Of a stretch of 11,559 bases of DNA, positions 1 to 6,806 are shown piece by piece (the first letter of the stretch is position 1; the number at the start of each line of letters is the position of its first letter). Location: positions 1 to 11,559 of the forward strand of contig DYDN01000022.1 of the NCBI GenBank assembly GCA_020717885.1, written 5' to 3'. Origin of the DNA: Candidatus Forterrea sp. Its GTDB lineage: Archaea; Iainarchaeota; Iainarchaeia; Iainarchaeales; JAAZKV01. The notes under the pieces are model-generated. The model did not search any database, was not told the DNA's origin, and saw only the letters and a program-made list of their open reading frames with translations. The position numbers were made by a program, and so were the translations under genes.

Positions 1-102
1 CATCCAAAGTGGAAACCACTTTGGACCAAACTGATGCAAAAAATCAGGCATCTTAGCTCGCTTGAGCAAAACTTTAACTTTCCTAACCAACTTACAATTC
101 AT
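1..102 (-). CDS. Transposase-like protein, N-terminal 34 residues (cut by window edge)
   Basis: The minus strand has an ATG at 102-100 and stays open for 34 codons to the window edge, so only the N-terminus is visible. An in-frame TGA lies five codons upstream of the ATG, and a good Shine-Dalgarno match (GAGGTGG, 116-110) sits 7 bases before it, so the start is well supported. The peptide is basic and carries LLKRAKMPDFLHQFGPKWF, a pattern I associate with the N-termini of archaeal DDE transposases of IS5-like type. That identification is from memory of such proteins and is not proven here, because no catalytic Asp/Glu residues fall inside the window. The hairpin-rich leader (131-171) fits an insertion-sequence gene. 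An ordinary chromosomal basic protein is the alternative. Confidence 0.5.
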   Translation of the reverse strand, partial: MNCKLVRKVKVLLKRAKMPDFLHQFGPKWFPLWM

Positions 103-130
103 CAGGAAACCACCTCAATTGGTTCTCCAA

Positions 131-171
131 ACCCCAATAACCTAAACACTATTGGGGCATAAAAAAGCCCC
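131..171 (-). promoter_or_regulatory. Two mutually exclusive hairpins in the transposase leader
   Basis: On the minus strand GGGGC (171-167) can pair with GCCCC (158-154) across an 8-base T-rich loop. Alternatively CCCCAATA (157-150) can pair with TATTGGGG (139-132) across a 10-base loop, extendable by one G-T pair. The CCCC at 157-154 belongs to both, so only one stem can form at a time. This resembles attenuation or the protective leader hairpins of some insertion sequences that limit read-through from outside. The pairing is read directly from the sequence; the regulatory role is inference. Confidence 0.4.
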
Positions 172-248
172 TTTACAAACAAAAACACGGACTTTCAACA
201 AAGCCTGTTAGAGTGGGGGTTTTCATACGCCTAATCACAAAACTTGGG

Positions 249-308
249 CTATTGTCCTTTCTTTATTCCCCTAATTATATCCCCACGCGGCATCCTAAAT
301 TTAGTCAC
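249..308 (-). CDS. Short 19-codon ORF, possible remnant of an interrupted gene
   Basis: GTG at 308-306 opens a 19-codon reading frame ending in TAG at 251-249. A GAGG Shine-Dalgarno-like motif lies at 323-320, 11 bases upstream, and the ORF follows the basic-protein gene (stop at 329) by only 20 bases in the same direction, as an operon's third gene would. The peptide, TKFRMPRGDIIRGIKKGQ after the start, is basic and reads like the beginning of a longer protein. The next recognisable feature downstream is the putative IS end, so the gene may have lost the rest to insertion. It could equally be a chance ORF. Confidence 0.25.
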   Translation of the reverse strand: MTKFRMPRGDIIRGIKKGQ

Positions 309-328
309 ATTAATTCTTTCCTCTTCTA

Positions 329-748
329 TTAATGAGCGAATCCTTGTTGCGGTAAGTCCTGTGCCCAAGTCTCATTAATAAAACGCACAAGAGCATCAGT
401 GGAAGCAAATTTAGTCCCCCCAGCATCAATTCTTTTCCTTACCTCCGCAAGTGCTTTCTTCACTATACCTAAATCCTTTGCACGTTTCTTTGCATGCAAA
501 GCCATCGCGTTTCTGGTTCCCTGGCCAAAAAATATATTCTTCATCCGCTGCTTTTTTGCAGCTATTCTCCTCGCACGCATTTCTTCGGCGTTTTTTGCCC
601 GCTCTGGGGCAAGCATCGCATTCCGCCTTCTAATCGCAAGTTCAATATTTATTCCAATTGGGGTTCTCCTTGGCTGGCGCCTCTTCAATTCCTCTGGAGA
701 AAATAAAGGTTTTGATGGAGGGAAAAACTTTGGGCGCATAAAAATCAC
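329..748 (-). CDS. Small basic protein of unknown function, coupled to scpA
   Basis: I do not recognise this family. The product is 139 residues, very rich in Arg and Lys in its first two thirds (an RRQPRR stretch near residue 24, then helical runs such as RRIAAKKQRMK), with a milder C-terminal end. No membrane segment, cysteine pair or catalytic motif is visible, so nucleic-acid binding is plausible but unproven. Its GTG start (748-746) overlaps the scpA stop as GTGA, so translation is probably coupled. An ATG three codons in (739-737), with GTGAT just before it acting as a Shine-Dalgarno-like element, is an equally good start. Position directly after scpA, where scpB sits in many prokaryotes, suggests a possible link to chromosome structure, but no ScpB winged-helix features can be seen. 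Confidence 0.75.
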   Translation of the reverse strand: MIFMRPKFFPPSKPLFSPEELKRRQPRRTPIGINIELAIRRRNAMLAPERAKNAEEMRARRIAAKKQRMKNIFFGQGTRNAMALHAKKRAKDLGIVKKALAEVRKRIDAGGTKFASTDALVRFINETWAQDLPQQGFAH

Positions 749-1605
749 TTCACTTGCACGGGGTCTGAACCCTCAAGCAATTTAACAAATATTTCTCCAA
801 AAAACTCGTTCTGATACGCCAGGATTTTTCCATTGTTCATCAAGAAGAGAACCGGGATAAATGTTTCAACAACCGCATCCACTTCACTTGAGCCCGCAAG
901 GTCCTTAAACAAAACTATTCCTTGCGAATCCGCTTTTTGTTTTATTGCATCAAATACTTCCTTTATTTTTTCTTCAATTGAGGATGAATCAAAATTAATT
1001 TCTATTCTTGGGATATTTCTCGCTGCTTTGTTTTTTGGGGTTGTTCTTTGAATAATATCCTCAATACTGGATACAAGTTCATCGAGAGTAATTCTCCCTT
1101 CCCTCGCCATCCTATTACTCAAAAGATCGGGAATTTCTTGAAGCATTAGTGCTCTCTGTTCTGGCGAAAGCATTATTCGTCCTTTTGCCTCATCATCAAG
1201 AGAACTTAAGCGTAAATACTTGGATTTTGTTTTTACTAAAATCGCGCACGCGAGGATTGCGTTCGCTGGAACGCGCAAATTGTTTCCCTCAAGCTCATTA
1301 ATTTTCTTTAAATATTTCTCCGCAAGCTCCACAACATCAATATTCCATGGATCCATCTTCTCGGTTTCAACTAAATCAAGCAGAATTGTTTTCCATGCTG
1401 GTTGGTCAATTAAATCAACTAAATCCATTTTAGAATAATCACGCTCAAAAGCGGCTTCCTCTTGGGGCGCTAATCCCTGCTCGGCTTGCTCTATTAGTTC
1501 AGCCTCATGCTCTGCAGCATTAACAACTTTATGAACAATCTCGGCCTGCTTCTTTTCTGACACTGGAATAGATTTCTTTGCTTTTTTCTTCTTACTCTTA
1601 GGCAT
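745..1605 (-). CDS. scpA: ScpA, kleisin subunit of the SMC-condensin complex
   Basis: ScpA bridges the heads of SMC dimers in chromosome condensation and segregation. The product is 286 residues. Residues 1-12 are nearly all Lys/Ser, followed by an acidic linker to about residue 60. The N-terminal SMC-contact domain carries the family signature MDPWNIDVVELAEKYL at 84-99, then a helix with VPANAILACAILVKTKSKYLRL (113-132). The C-terminal winged-helix end is visible at 246-274 (VETFIPVLFLMNNGKI and beyond). Length is near the usual 230-290. ATG at 1605 is chosen as the only good start; GGGAG at 1623-1619 is 13 bases away, so Shine-Dalgarno support is weak. It diverges from the KaiC-like gene across 124 bases and overlaps the downstream basic gene by 4. 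No smc or scpB is in the window. Confidence 0.88.
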   Translation of the reverse strand: MPKSKKKKAKKSIPVSEKKQAEIVHKVVNAAEHEAELIEQAEQGLAPQEEAAFERDYSKMDLVDLIDQPAWKTILLDLVETEKMDPWNIDVVELAEKYLKKINELEGNNLRVPANAILACAILVKTKSKYLRLSSLDDEAKGRIMLSPEQRALMLQEIPDLLSNRMAREGRITLDELVSSIEDIIQRTTPKNKAARNIPRIEINFDSSSIEEKIKEVFDAIKQKADSQGIVLFKDLAGSSEVDAVVETFIPVLFLMNNGKILAYQNEFFGEIFVKLLEGSDPVQVK

Positions 1606-1688
1606 GATAATAGTAAGTCTCCCTTAGTTTTTAATTCTTATTAAACCGCAAAAAACATACCCAACGCTTCGCCGCCCCACAAAGAAGC

Positions 1689-1696
1689 TTTAAATA
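1689..1696 (+). promoter_or_regulatory. TATA box of the KaiC-like gene
   Basis: TTTAAATA is a near-consensus archaeal TATA box. Its centre plus about 26 bases predicts transcription starting near 1719, leaving a leader of roughly 11 bases before the GTG at 1730. The same 124-base gap must also hold the divergent scpA promoter; AT-rich candidates lie at 1628-1635 and 1638-1645, but neither is as clear. Confidence 0.6.
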
Positions 1697-1729
1697 TATG
1701 AAAATGCTCACTATAATAGAAAAAAAGGT

Positions 1730-2446
1730 GTGAATTTGGAGAGAGTAAAGACAGGGATTCCGGGGCTTGATGAACTCTTAAGCGGAGGAATACCAAAAGG
1801 AAGTAATGTGCTTGTTGCGGGCGGACCAGGAACAGGAAAAACAATTCTTGCTACACAATACTTATACAACGGCGGGCTACAGTACGGCGAACCAGGATTA
1901 TTTGTTACACTTGAAGGAAATGTACGCGATATTGCTTGGAATATGGAGAGTTTTCAGTGGGATATTAAGGCGCTACAAGATCAGGGAATGTTTAACATTT
2001 ACAGATTAAGTATGGAGTTCATGAAGGATAGGGCAAGGGTAGAAGAGAAACTTACTGAACAATTAGATGAGATAGCAAAAGAGGTTGAATCAATTAATGC
2101 TAAAAGACTTGTAATAGACTCCACCACTGTTTTTGGGGCGTACATGGAAACTAGCCTCCTTCGAACAACACTATTCAAACTTACTGACAGACTTAAAACA
2201 TTTGGATGCACTACCCTACTAACATCCGAAACCCAGTCAAACAAAAATGTTTACTCCGCATTCGGGGTAGAAGAATTTGTTGTTGATGGGGTACTTGCAC
2301 TATACTTTAGCCCGCCAAACAGAAGCCTATTTGTTAGAAAGATGCGCGGAACAACACACGACAAGAACCCGCACCCTTTGGAAATTACTCCAAAAGGAAT
2401 TGTGGTAAACCCAAGAGATAATATTATTTGGGACGCAATTAAGTAA
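1730..2446 (+). CDS. KaiC-like RecA-superfamily ATPase (single domain)
   Basis: A 238-residue single RecA/KaiC domain. The opening LERVKTGIPGLDELLSGGIP (3-22) is the family start, followed by Walker A GGPGTGKT at 31-38, a TLEG segment at 60-63 with the likely catalytic Glu62, and Walker B RLVIDS at 126-131. Bacterial clock KaiC has two such domains; archaeal single-domain relatives are widespread and are thought to act in signalling, motility control or DNA-related roles, but no specific function can be given here. No circadian or archaellum genes are nearby. The GTG at 1730 is used. A TTG at 1736, giving a product beginning ERVKTG after the start Met, has a GGTG motif 5 bases upstream and may be the true start. 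The MBL-fold gene follows 37 bases later. Confidence 0.9.
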   Translation: MNLERVKTGIPGLDELLSGGIPKGSNVLVAGGPGTGKTILATQYLYNGGLQYGEPGLFVTLEGNVRDIAWNMESFQWDIKALQDQGMFNIYRLSMEFMKDRARVEEKLTEQLDEIAKEVESINAKRLVIDSTTVFGAYMETSLLRTTLFKLTDRLKTFGCTTLLTSETQSNKNVYSAFGVEEFVVDGVLALYFSPPNRSLFVRKMRGTTHDKNPHPLEITPKGIVVNPRDNIIWDAIK

Positions 2447-2452
2447 AGGCAC

Positions 2453-2460
2453 AAATAAAA
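2453..2460 (+). promoter_or_regulatory. Possible TATA box of the MBL-fold gene
   Basis: AAATAAAA centred about 27 bases before the ATG at 2484 would give a leaderless transcript. The match is weak, and co-transcription from the upstream KaiC-like gene across the 37-base gap is equally likely. Confidence 0.3.
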
Positions 2461-2483
2461 CCTTTTCGTGTAAATTACTTATT

Positions 2484-3140
2484 ATGAAACTAACAAAATT
2501 TCCTCAATCCTGCTTCCTAATTGAAGAGGAGAGTACAAAAATCCTGATTGACCCCAGCGCTTTGCTTCTTGATGAAAAAATTATCCAAGCATGGATGAAA
2601 CCTGATTTTATTCTTGCCACACACAAACACTTTGATCACTTCTCTGAAGAAGTAGTCCAAAAAATCCTTTCACCAAAAACAAAAATCTTTACAACAAAAG
2701 AAGTTGCTGCATTTTACCCTAACACTAAATTCGAGATAGTAAAAGAAAAGGACACCCTCACGCTTGGAAAAATAAAAGTTGAAGTGGTTAAGGCAGTACA
2801 TGGATATGCCCCGATGCTTAAGGGCGGGAAAGAAGTGAATGAGGGAATCGGGTTTATTCTTGACAATGGGAAAAAAAGAATTTACCACACCGCGGACACC
2901 ATTTGCTTTCCAAACGAATACAAATGCGATGTTATATTGCTTCCATTCAATAACCACGGGGTATGCATGTCACCATTTGAATCAGCGCTCTTCGCAAAAG
3001 AAACCGGCGCGGAACTTGTTCTACCAATGCACAACGATAATCCAAAATTGCCTGGGGATGCCCAAAAGATGAAAGAAGAACTTGAGAAAAATAATTTAAA
3101 ATACAAATTCCTAAAAAATGGAGAAAGCATTGAGCTTTAA
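2484..3140 (+). CDS. Metallo-beta-lactamase-fold hydrolase (UlaG/UPF0173-like)
   Basis: A 218-residue metal-dependent hydrolase. The metal-binding motif HKHFDH is at 47-52 (HxHxDH), with further likely ligands His106 (KAVHGYAP), Asp138 (YHTADT) and His183 (LPMHND), the arrangement expected for a two-metal MBL site. The short compact form with an N-terminal strand directly followed by KILIDPS matches the UlaG/UPF0173 branch, whose members include sugar lactonases and many proteins of unknown substrate. The substrate here is not known. ATG at 2484 has no Shine-Dalgarno motif, so it is probably leaderless or reached from the upstream gene. The stop is 26 bases from the convergent end of adk. Confidence 0.88.
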   Translation: MKLTKFPQSCFLIEEESTKILIDPSALLLDEKIIQAWMKPDFILATHKHFDHFSEEVVQKILSPKTKIFTTKEVAAFYPNTKFEIVKEKDTLTLGKIKVEVVKAVHGYAPMLKGGKEVNEGIGFILDNGKKRIYHTADTICFPNEYKCDVILLPFNNHGVCMSPFESALFAKETGAELVLPMHNDNPKLPGDAQKMKEELEKNNLKYKFLKNGESIEL

Positions 3141-3166
3141 TAAAGCCCAACTACTTTTCTCAAAAT

Positions 3167-3841
3167 CTAATTTTTACCAGCAATACCCTCAATTATTTTC
3201 TCCGCAGCAGCAATTGAGGCTACGGGAGGAACATTACCATCATACTTGTGCAGTAAGCCTTTCTTTTCGTAATAATTAATCAAAGGACTTGTTTTTTCTA
3301 TAAAAGTGTCATAACGTTTGCCGATTGTTTCCGGTTTATCATCATCACGCTGAATGAGTTTTGCGCCGTCATCATCACAAATTCCCACTTTCTTTGGGGG
3401 CATTGTTATTGTATTAAAGATTTTTTTGCATTTTGAACAGAACCATCTTGAGGAAAGCCTATAAATCACGCTCTCTTTTGAGGACTCAATGTAAACAACC
3501 CCAGTTAATTTCTGTCCGAGTTTTTTTAGAATACCCTCAAGCATATCTGCTTGCGGGAGAGTCCTTGGAAACCCATCAAGAATAATTCCTTTAAATGTTT
3601 TTTGTGAAACTTTCTTAGCAAGGTCACTCTCAAGTATCTCGCTCATCAAATCATCGCCAACCAAATGGCCCGCATTAAGTATTATCCCAAGTTTTTTACC
3701 CAAATCAGAACCGCTAGCAACTTCCGCCCTAAGCAAATCCCCAGTGGATAACTGAACTAATGAATACTTATCCATTACTGCCTGCGACACAGTTCCTTTT
3801 CCCGCTCCAGGGGGCCCCAAAATAATTAAATTCAATGCCAT
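3167..3841 (-). CDS. adk: Adenylate kinase, zinc-lid type
   Basis: Catalyses ATP + AMP to 2 ADP in the cytoplasm. The 224-residue product has the P-loop GPPGAGKGT at 9-17, the AMP-binding STGDLLR at 32-38, the DGFPRTLPQA segment at 89-98 and the RDDDKPETI lid end near 165-173. The lid holds Cys135, Cys138, Cys155 and Asp158; the spacing (3, 17, 3) is the same as the structural zinc site of Bacillus-type long adenylate kinases. This is the bacterial-like long form, not the short archaeal trimeric AdkA type, and such forms occur in several archaeal groups. The ATG at 3841 is preceded by GGTGA (3852-3848), six bases away, a good Shine-Dalgarno match. TTTAAA at 3875-3880 can serve as TATA box. 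Confidence 0.95.
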   Translation of the reverse strand: MALNLIILGPPGAGKGTVSQAVMDKYSLVQLSTGDLLRAEVASGSDLGKKLGIILNAGHLVGDDLMSEILESDLAKKVSQKTFKGIILDGFPRTLPQADMLEGILKKLGQKLTGVVYIESSKESVIYRLSSRWFCSKCKKIFNTITMPPKKVGICDDDGAKLIQRDDDKPETIGKRYDTFIEKTSPLINYYEKKGLLHKYDGNVPPVASIAAAEKIIEGIAGKN

Positions 3842-3874
3842 TAATGCTCACCAAGGGAATTGGAACTCCAACAA

Positions 3875-3882
3875 TTTAAAAA
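3875..3882 (-). promoter_or_regulatory. TATA box of adk
   Basis: On the minus strand this reads TTTTTAAA. Transcription would begin near 3852, leaving a leader of about 11 bases that just includes the GGTGA ribosome-binding motif. Confidence 0.45.
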
Positions 3883-3920
3883 GACTCACATAGAGGTTGC
3901 AAAAAGGGTAACCCCAAAGC

Positions 3921-4944
3921 CTACTTCGGCATCTTCGTCTTCCCAGTATTTACAATAAGTATTTTTTTGTCCCTTGGAATATTTCGTTTCATTTGGAGCA
4001 AAAGCGCTAAACCCGCAATACCAGAGGGTTCACAATTAATCCCAATGTCCTGCGCAAGGAGAAGCGCTTCATTTAAGCAATTCTCGTTTATCAAATATAC
4101 TCCTGATTCCGCATTACAATACCCCGCGGAGCGGAAAATGTGTATCCACTGCTCGTTATAATGCGAGAAAGGGTTGTGTGGGGCATAAAGTTTCTCCGCT
4201 TTTGATTCACGGTTGTTTGTTGTTGCCCCAAAGAAACTGCAATTACGAAGTACTTCAGGTTTTCCAAAAAATCTCGGATCGTGTTCTTTTGTTGAAACCT
4301 CTCTCTTATTCACATTCAAAATATTCTGATACAAATTCCCCGTACCAAATGGAACAAAACAATAATCAGGAGAACTATTTAGGATTTCATAGCTCATCCA
4401 ACCATAAAATGTTGTTGTGGGGCCAAACGCATCCGCGGAAGTAATATCCCCCCTTCTCATTATTTGTTAATTCTAAAACCTCTTTCCACCCCAAGGCTTT
4501 TTTATGCAAATCATAAGTATAAACATCACAGCCAATACTTTCAAGCGCCTCAATCATTTCTTTATTTGTTGAAACGTCCATTAACACATTAAGATTCGGG
4601 AGCCGGTATTTTCTAAGCATGGTTTGAACCGCAATTGCAGCGGAACCATTTGAAATTAGTGAGAGCCTTGGCAAACCATCTTCCACTTACCCCCTCTTAT
4701 TCGCAAGCAAAAAATCACGATAAATTACAACCAATCCCCAAGCCATTCTATCCTTGTGTGTACCAGTCGGGTTTACACTCTCATCCTTAAGCCAAACATT
4801 TGAGAACCCAGGAATTTTTATCTGATATGTTGGAGAAGACGGAAATTTTGGACTCTCCGGTGGAAATTCAGGTTTATTTGGATCATTCCCCGAAGCCACT
4901 TTAATAGAAGCGAGAACCTTCTCGTATTCCTTTGAGAGAGCCAC
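3921..4944 (-). pseudogene. Threonine-synthase-like PLP enzyme, broken by a stop and a frameshift
   Basis: A fold-type II PLP enzyme that would be about 340 residues if intact, near the threonine synthase size. Part one (GTG at 4944) runs to residue 85 and holds the PLP lysine Lys64 in NPTGTHKDR. An in-frame TAA at 4689-4687 then interrupts it. Reading resumes in the same frame directly with GTG, giving ISNGSAAIAVQ, the usual substrate loop. At the G6 run 4448-4453 the frame shifts: removing one G joins NNEKG to DITSADAFGP. The last part has the phosphate-binding-like FVPFGTGNLY, then CEPSGIAGLALLLQ and the TAG stop at 3921. All parts carry family sequence, so decay is recent or the lesions are sequence errors. 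Cysteine-synthase-like function is an alternative. Other genes here end in TAA, so TAA is not reassigned. Confidence 0.82.
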
Positions 4945-4983
4945 AAATACACTCGAAAACTACTTAATTTTAGGAAGGTATAA

Positions 4984-4989
4984 TTTAAA
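4984..4989 (-). promoter_or_regulatory. Possible TATA box of the PLP-enzyme gene
   Basis: TTTAAA within TTTTAAATTA on the minus strand, predicting a start near 4960 and a leader of about 16 bases before the GTG at 4944. It lies between trm5's stop (5029) and this gene, so the PLP-enzyme gene may have its own promoter. Confidence 0.4.
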
Positions 4990-5028
4990 ACACTAATTTT
5001 GGTGCAAGGAAAAAGTCAAATAAGCAAA

Positions 5029-5853
5029 TTAATCAAGCACCAAAATATCAAAAACGACTTGTTCCTTTGTCGGAGAGAATTCACGCACTTTGTTCTTGTA
5101 AATTATCTCCACTCTGCGCTTTACCTTCTTTGCCTCCGCCATTATTTGCGATTCTGGGAGAGAATAATCTCCTTTGTGAATAATTTCATACATGTGAATT
5201 ATCGCCCCAGGTTTTGCGCAAAAAAAGGCTTCCTTAAGAAACTGATATCCTGTGTGCGGGAGAGGCATCGCAATCCTGTCAAACTTTCTCTTAAACTTTT
5301 TATAAACTCTTTTCACATCCCCTTTAATGAATTCAACGTTCTTTACTTTATTCAGTTCCGCGTTCTTCATTGCGTACTTATGCCCGAATGGATTTAGTTC
5401 AATCGCAACCGCGCTGCTCATTTTTGAGTGCTTAGAGAATATTATTGGATAAGGACCAACACCCGAGAACCACGCGCCCACAACTTCGTCAGGCTGAATT
5501 AATCCCGCGATTCGTGTTCTCTCTCCGCTCAAACGCGGAGAAAAGAAAACTTTTCCTAAAGGAATTAAGAAAGTACACCCATATTCTTTGTAAGTAGCGA
5601 TGGTTTGTTTTTTTCCTGCAATTACTTTAACTTTTTGCACCCTAAATTTTCCTTTATGGTCGCTCTCAATCGAACAAGCCGTTTCAAAGCGAGGATTCAT
5701 TGAAATAAGTGTTTCCCCAATCAATTTCTTCTTCTTATTAAGTTCCTTTGGTATTTCCATTACCGCAATATTCCCAAAAGAATCAAATGCCTTTGGAGCA
5801 AACGGCGCAAGTTTAGCAGGGAGCTTTTCCATTAATGCTTCTTTAAGGTTCAT
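5029..5853 (-). CDS. Trm5-like tRNA (guanine-37 N1) methyltransferase
   Basis: Class I SAM methyltransferase of the Met10+/Trm5 family, which methylates G37 next to the anticodon to keep the reading frame; in archaea relatives also act in wyosine synthesis. In the 274-residue product, FSPRLSGERTRIA is at 104-116, the SAM loop FSGVGPY at 129-135, IELNP at 151-155, and the catalytic-loop-like DRIAMPLPHTGYQFL at 192-206. It is shorter than typical 330-350-residue Trm5, apparently lacking the N-terminal D1 domain. The SAM loop is preceded by VVGAW where VVDM is usual, a small deviation. An in-frame TTG at 5862 exists, but ATG at 5853 fits better: it lies 26.5 bases from the centre of a TTTAAA box, so the message is leaderless. 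Taw2-like function is the main alternative. Confidence 0.85.
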   Translation of the reverse strand: MNLKEALMEKLPAKLAPFAPKAFDSFGNIAVMEIPKELNKKKKLIGETLISMNPRFETACSIESDHKGKFRVQKVKVIAGKKQTIATYKEYGCTFLIPLGKVFFSPRLSGERTRIAGLIQPDEVVGAWFSGVGPYPIIFSKHSKMSSAVAIELNPFGHKYAMKNAELNKVKNVEFIKGDVKRVYKKFKRKFDRIAMPLPHTGYQFLKEAFFCAKPGAIIHMYEIIHKGDYSLPESQIMAEAKKVKRRVEIIYKNKVREFSPTKEQVVFDILVLD

Positions 5854-5874
5854 AAATAACAACTGGAAATCAAT

Positions 5875-5882
5875 AATTTAAA
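5875..5882. promoter_or_regulatory. Single palindromic TATA box shared by trm5 and the DUF63 gene
   Basis: AATTTAAA contains the palindrome TTTAAA (5877-5882), centred at 5879.5. The first base of the trm5 ATG (5853, minus) and of the DUF63 ATG (5906, plus) are each exactly 26.5 bases away. That is the spacing at which archaeal transcription starts, so both mRNAs would be leaderless and driven by one TBP site. No Shine-Dalgarno motif is present on either side. Confidence 0.65.
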
Positions 5883-5905
5883 CATACCCTATACTAAAAT
5901 TTGGC

Positions 5906-6796
5906 ATGGTAGATGCTAATGGAATCATTTACGATTACTTCGTTAAACCCATCATAAGCCCTGAAACACAAGGGTACAATATAGTAAACACTGCGGTTTA
6001 CATGGTGCTGCTTGTTGTTGCATGTGCAATAATTTACTTGGCGCTCAGGAAGAGAATTACTTTTGATAAGAAGTTCTTTGTTGCACTAGTTCCATACATT
6101 TTCTTTGGAATCTCAATGAGAGTAATAATGCACCAAATTGAGGCCGGGGTTTTGGTGCTTGACGGAATTATAAAAACAGCTAACCCCCTTGAACTTGGAT
6201 TTTGGTTCTTCACCCCCGGAATTTGGATAATTACTTTTGTGCTTGTAATAATTGGACTTTTGATTGCGGGAGTATTACACAAAAAAGAAATTTCGCACAA
6301 ACGCTTACTCGGATTTGGAATAATTGTTGCAATTACCCCGCTCTTATTTAATCTCTCAAGATTTAGTAATTGGGGCGCGGTAATACTCACCACAATCGCA
6401 ATTCTCCTAGTGTGCTATGGTTTATGCGCCGCGATAAATAAGTTCACGAAATACAAAATCCTAAAAGACAACTTGAATATTTTTGTGGTCCTTGGACAGG
6501 GAATTGACGGAATCGCGAGCAGTATTGCAATAACTTACTTTAGTTTCTCGGAACAGCATGTTGTCTCGAATGCCCTTTTAAACATCAGCCCGCTCTTATT
6601 TATTTCGGCGAAATTAATTCTCGCAATGCTGATTTGCTGGAGCCTTGATGATTATTTGAATGGAGAAATAAAGAAACACAAAGCACTTCCCAAATTAAAT
6701 GAGAAAAGAAATGTTGTCGGGTTTGTGAAGGTAATACTCGCAATACTTGGGTTTGCTACGGGACTAGCGAGTTTGTTAAAATTAGGGTTTGCTTAA
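5906..6796 (+). CDS. DUF63 family multi-pass membrane protein
   Basis: A 296-residue archaeal membrane protein of unknown function. The opening YDYFVKPIISPETQGYNIVNTAVY (9-32) matches the family start (YF..PI....GYN.VNT.VY). Hydrophobic segments are near 30-48, 56-73, 104-124, 134-150, 157-176, 191-211, 226-246 and 269-291, so about eight helices. The conserved buried motif appears as GQGIDGIAS (198-206), where relatives often have a His-Leu-Asp-Ala/Gly type sequence, so Asp201 is likely the functional acid. ISPLLFISAKL (227-237) is also typical. No signal peptide is visible. ATG at 5906 has no Shine-Dalgarno but sits correctly behind the shared TATA box. The stop is only 10 bases from the convergent end of the basic-protein gene. 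Confidence 0.87.
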   Translation: MVDANGIIYDYFVKPIISPETQGYNIVNTAVYMVLLVVACAIIYLALRKRITFDKKFFVALVPYIFFGISMRVIMHQIEAGVLVLDGIIKTANPLELGFWFFTPGIWIITFVLVIIGLLIAGVLHKKEISHKRLLGFGIIVAITPLLFNLSRFSNWGAVILTTIAILLVCYGLCAAINKFTKYKILKDNLNIFVVLGQGIDGIASSIAITYFSFSEQHVVSNALLNISPLLFISAKLILAMLICWSLDDYLNGEIKKHKALPKLNEKRNVVGFVKVILAILGFATGLASLLKLGFA

Positions 6797-6806
6797 ACTA
6801 ATTAAT

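Larger units (their letters stand above)
1..215 (-). mobile_element. Possible insertion sequence, 5' end only
   Basis: A transposase-like start (102) is preceded by about 110 non-coding bases, typical of the space between an IS end and its gene. A candidate outer end lies near 203-215 (minus-strand CACTCTAACAGGC), just outside the stump ORF at 249-308. The other end and any target-site duplication are beyond the window, so the boundary is a guess and the family cannot be named. Confidence 0.3.

Noticed and set aside
3..25. Perfect 10-base inverted repeat with an AAA loop, resembling a terminator or regulatory hairpin
   Set aside because: It lies inside the transposase-like coding frame, where it encodes the PKWFPLW stretch, and has no T-run, so coding sequence explains it.
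399..785. Plus-strand 128-codon open frame
   Set aside because: It is the antisense shadow of the basic protein and the end of scpA; its composition (Phe, Ser and Ala rich) reflects the complement of a Lys/Arg-rich gene.
4687..4689. Idea that TAA is reassigned to an amino acid, so the PLP-enzyme stop would be read through
   Set aside because: Several intact genes in the window (the basic protein at 329, the MBL-fold gene, trm5, dphB) end properly at TAA at the expected family length.
6034..6393. Minus-strand 119-codon frame
   Set aside because: It lies wholly within the well-supported DUF63 gene on the other strand and shows no family features.
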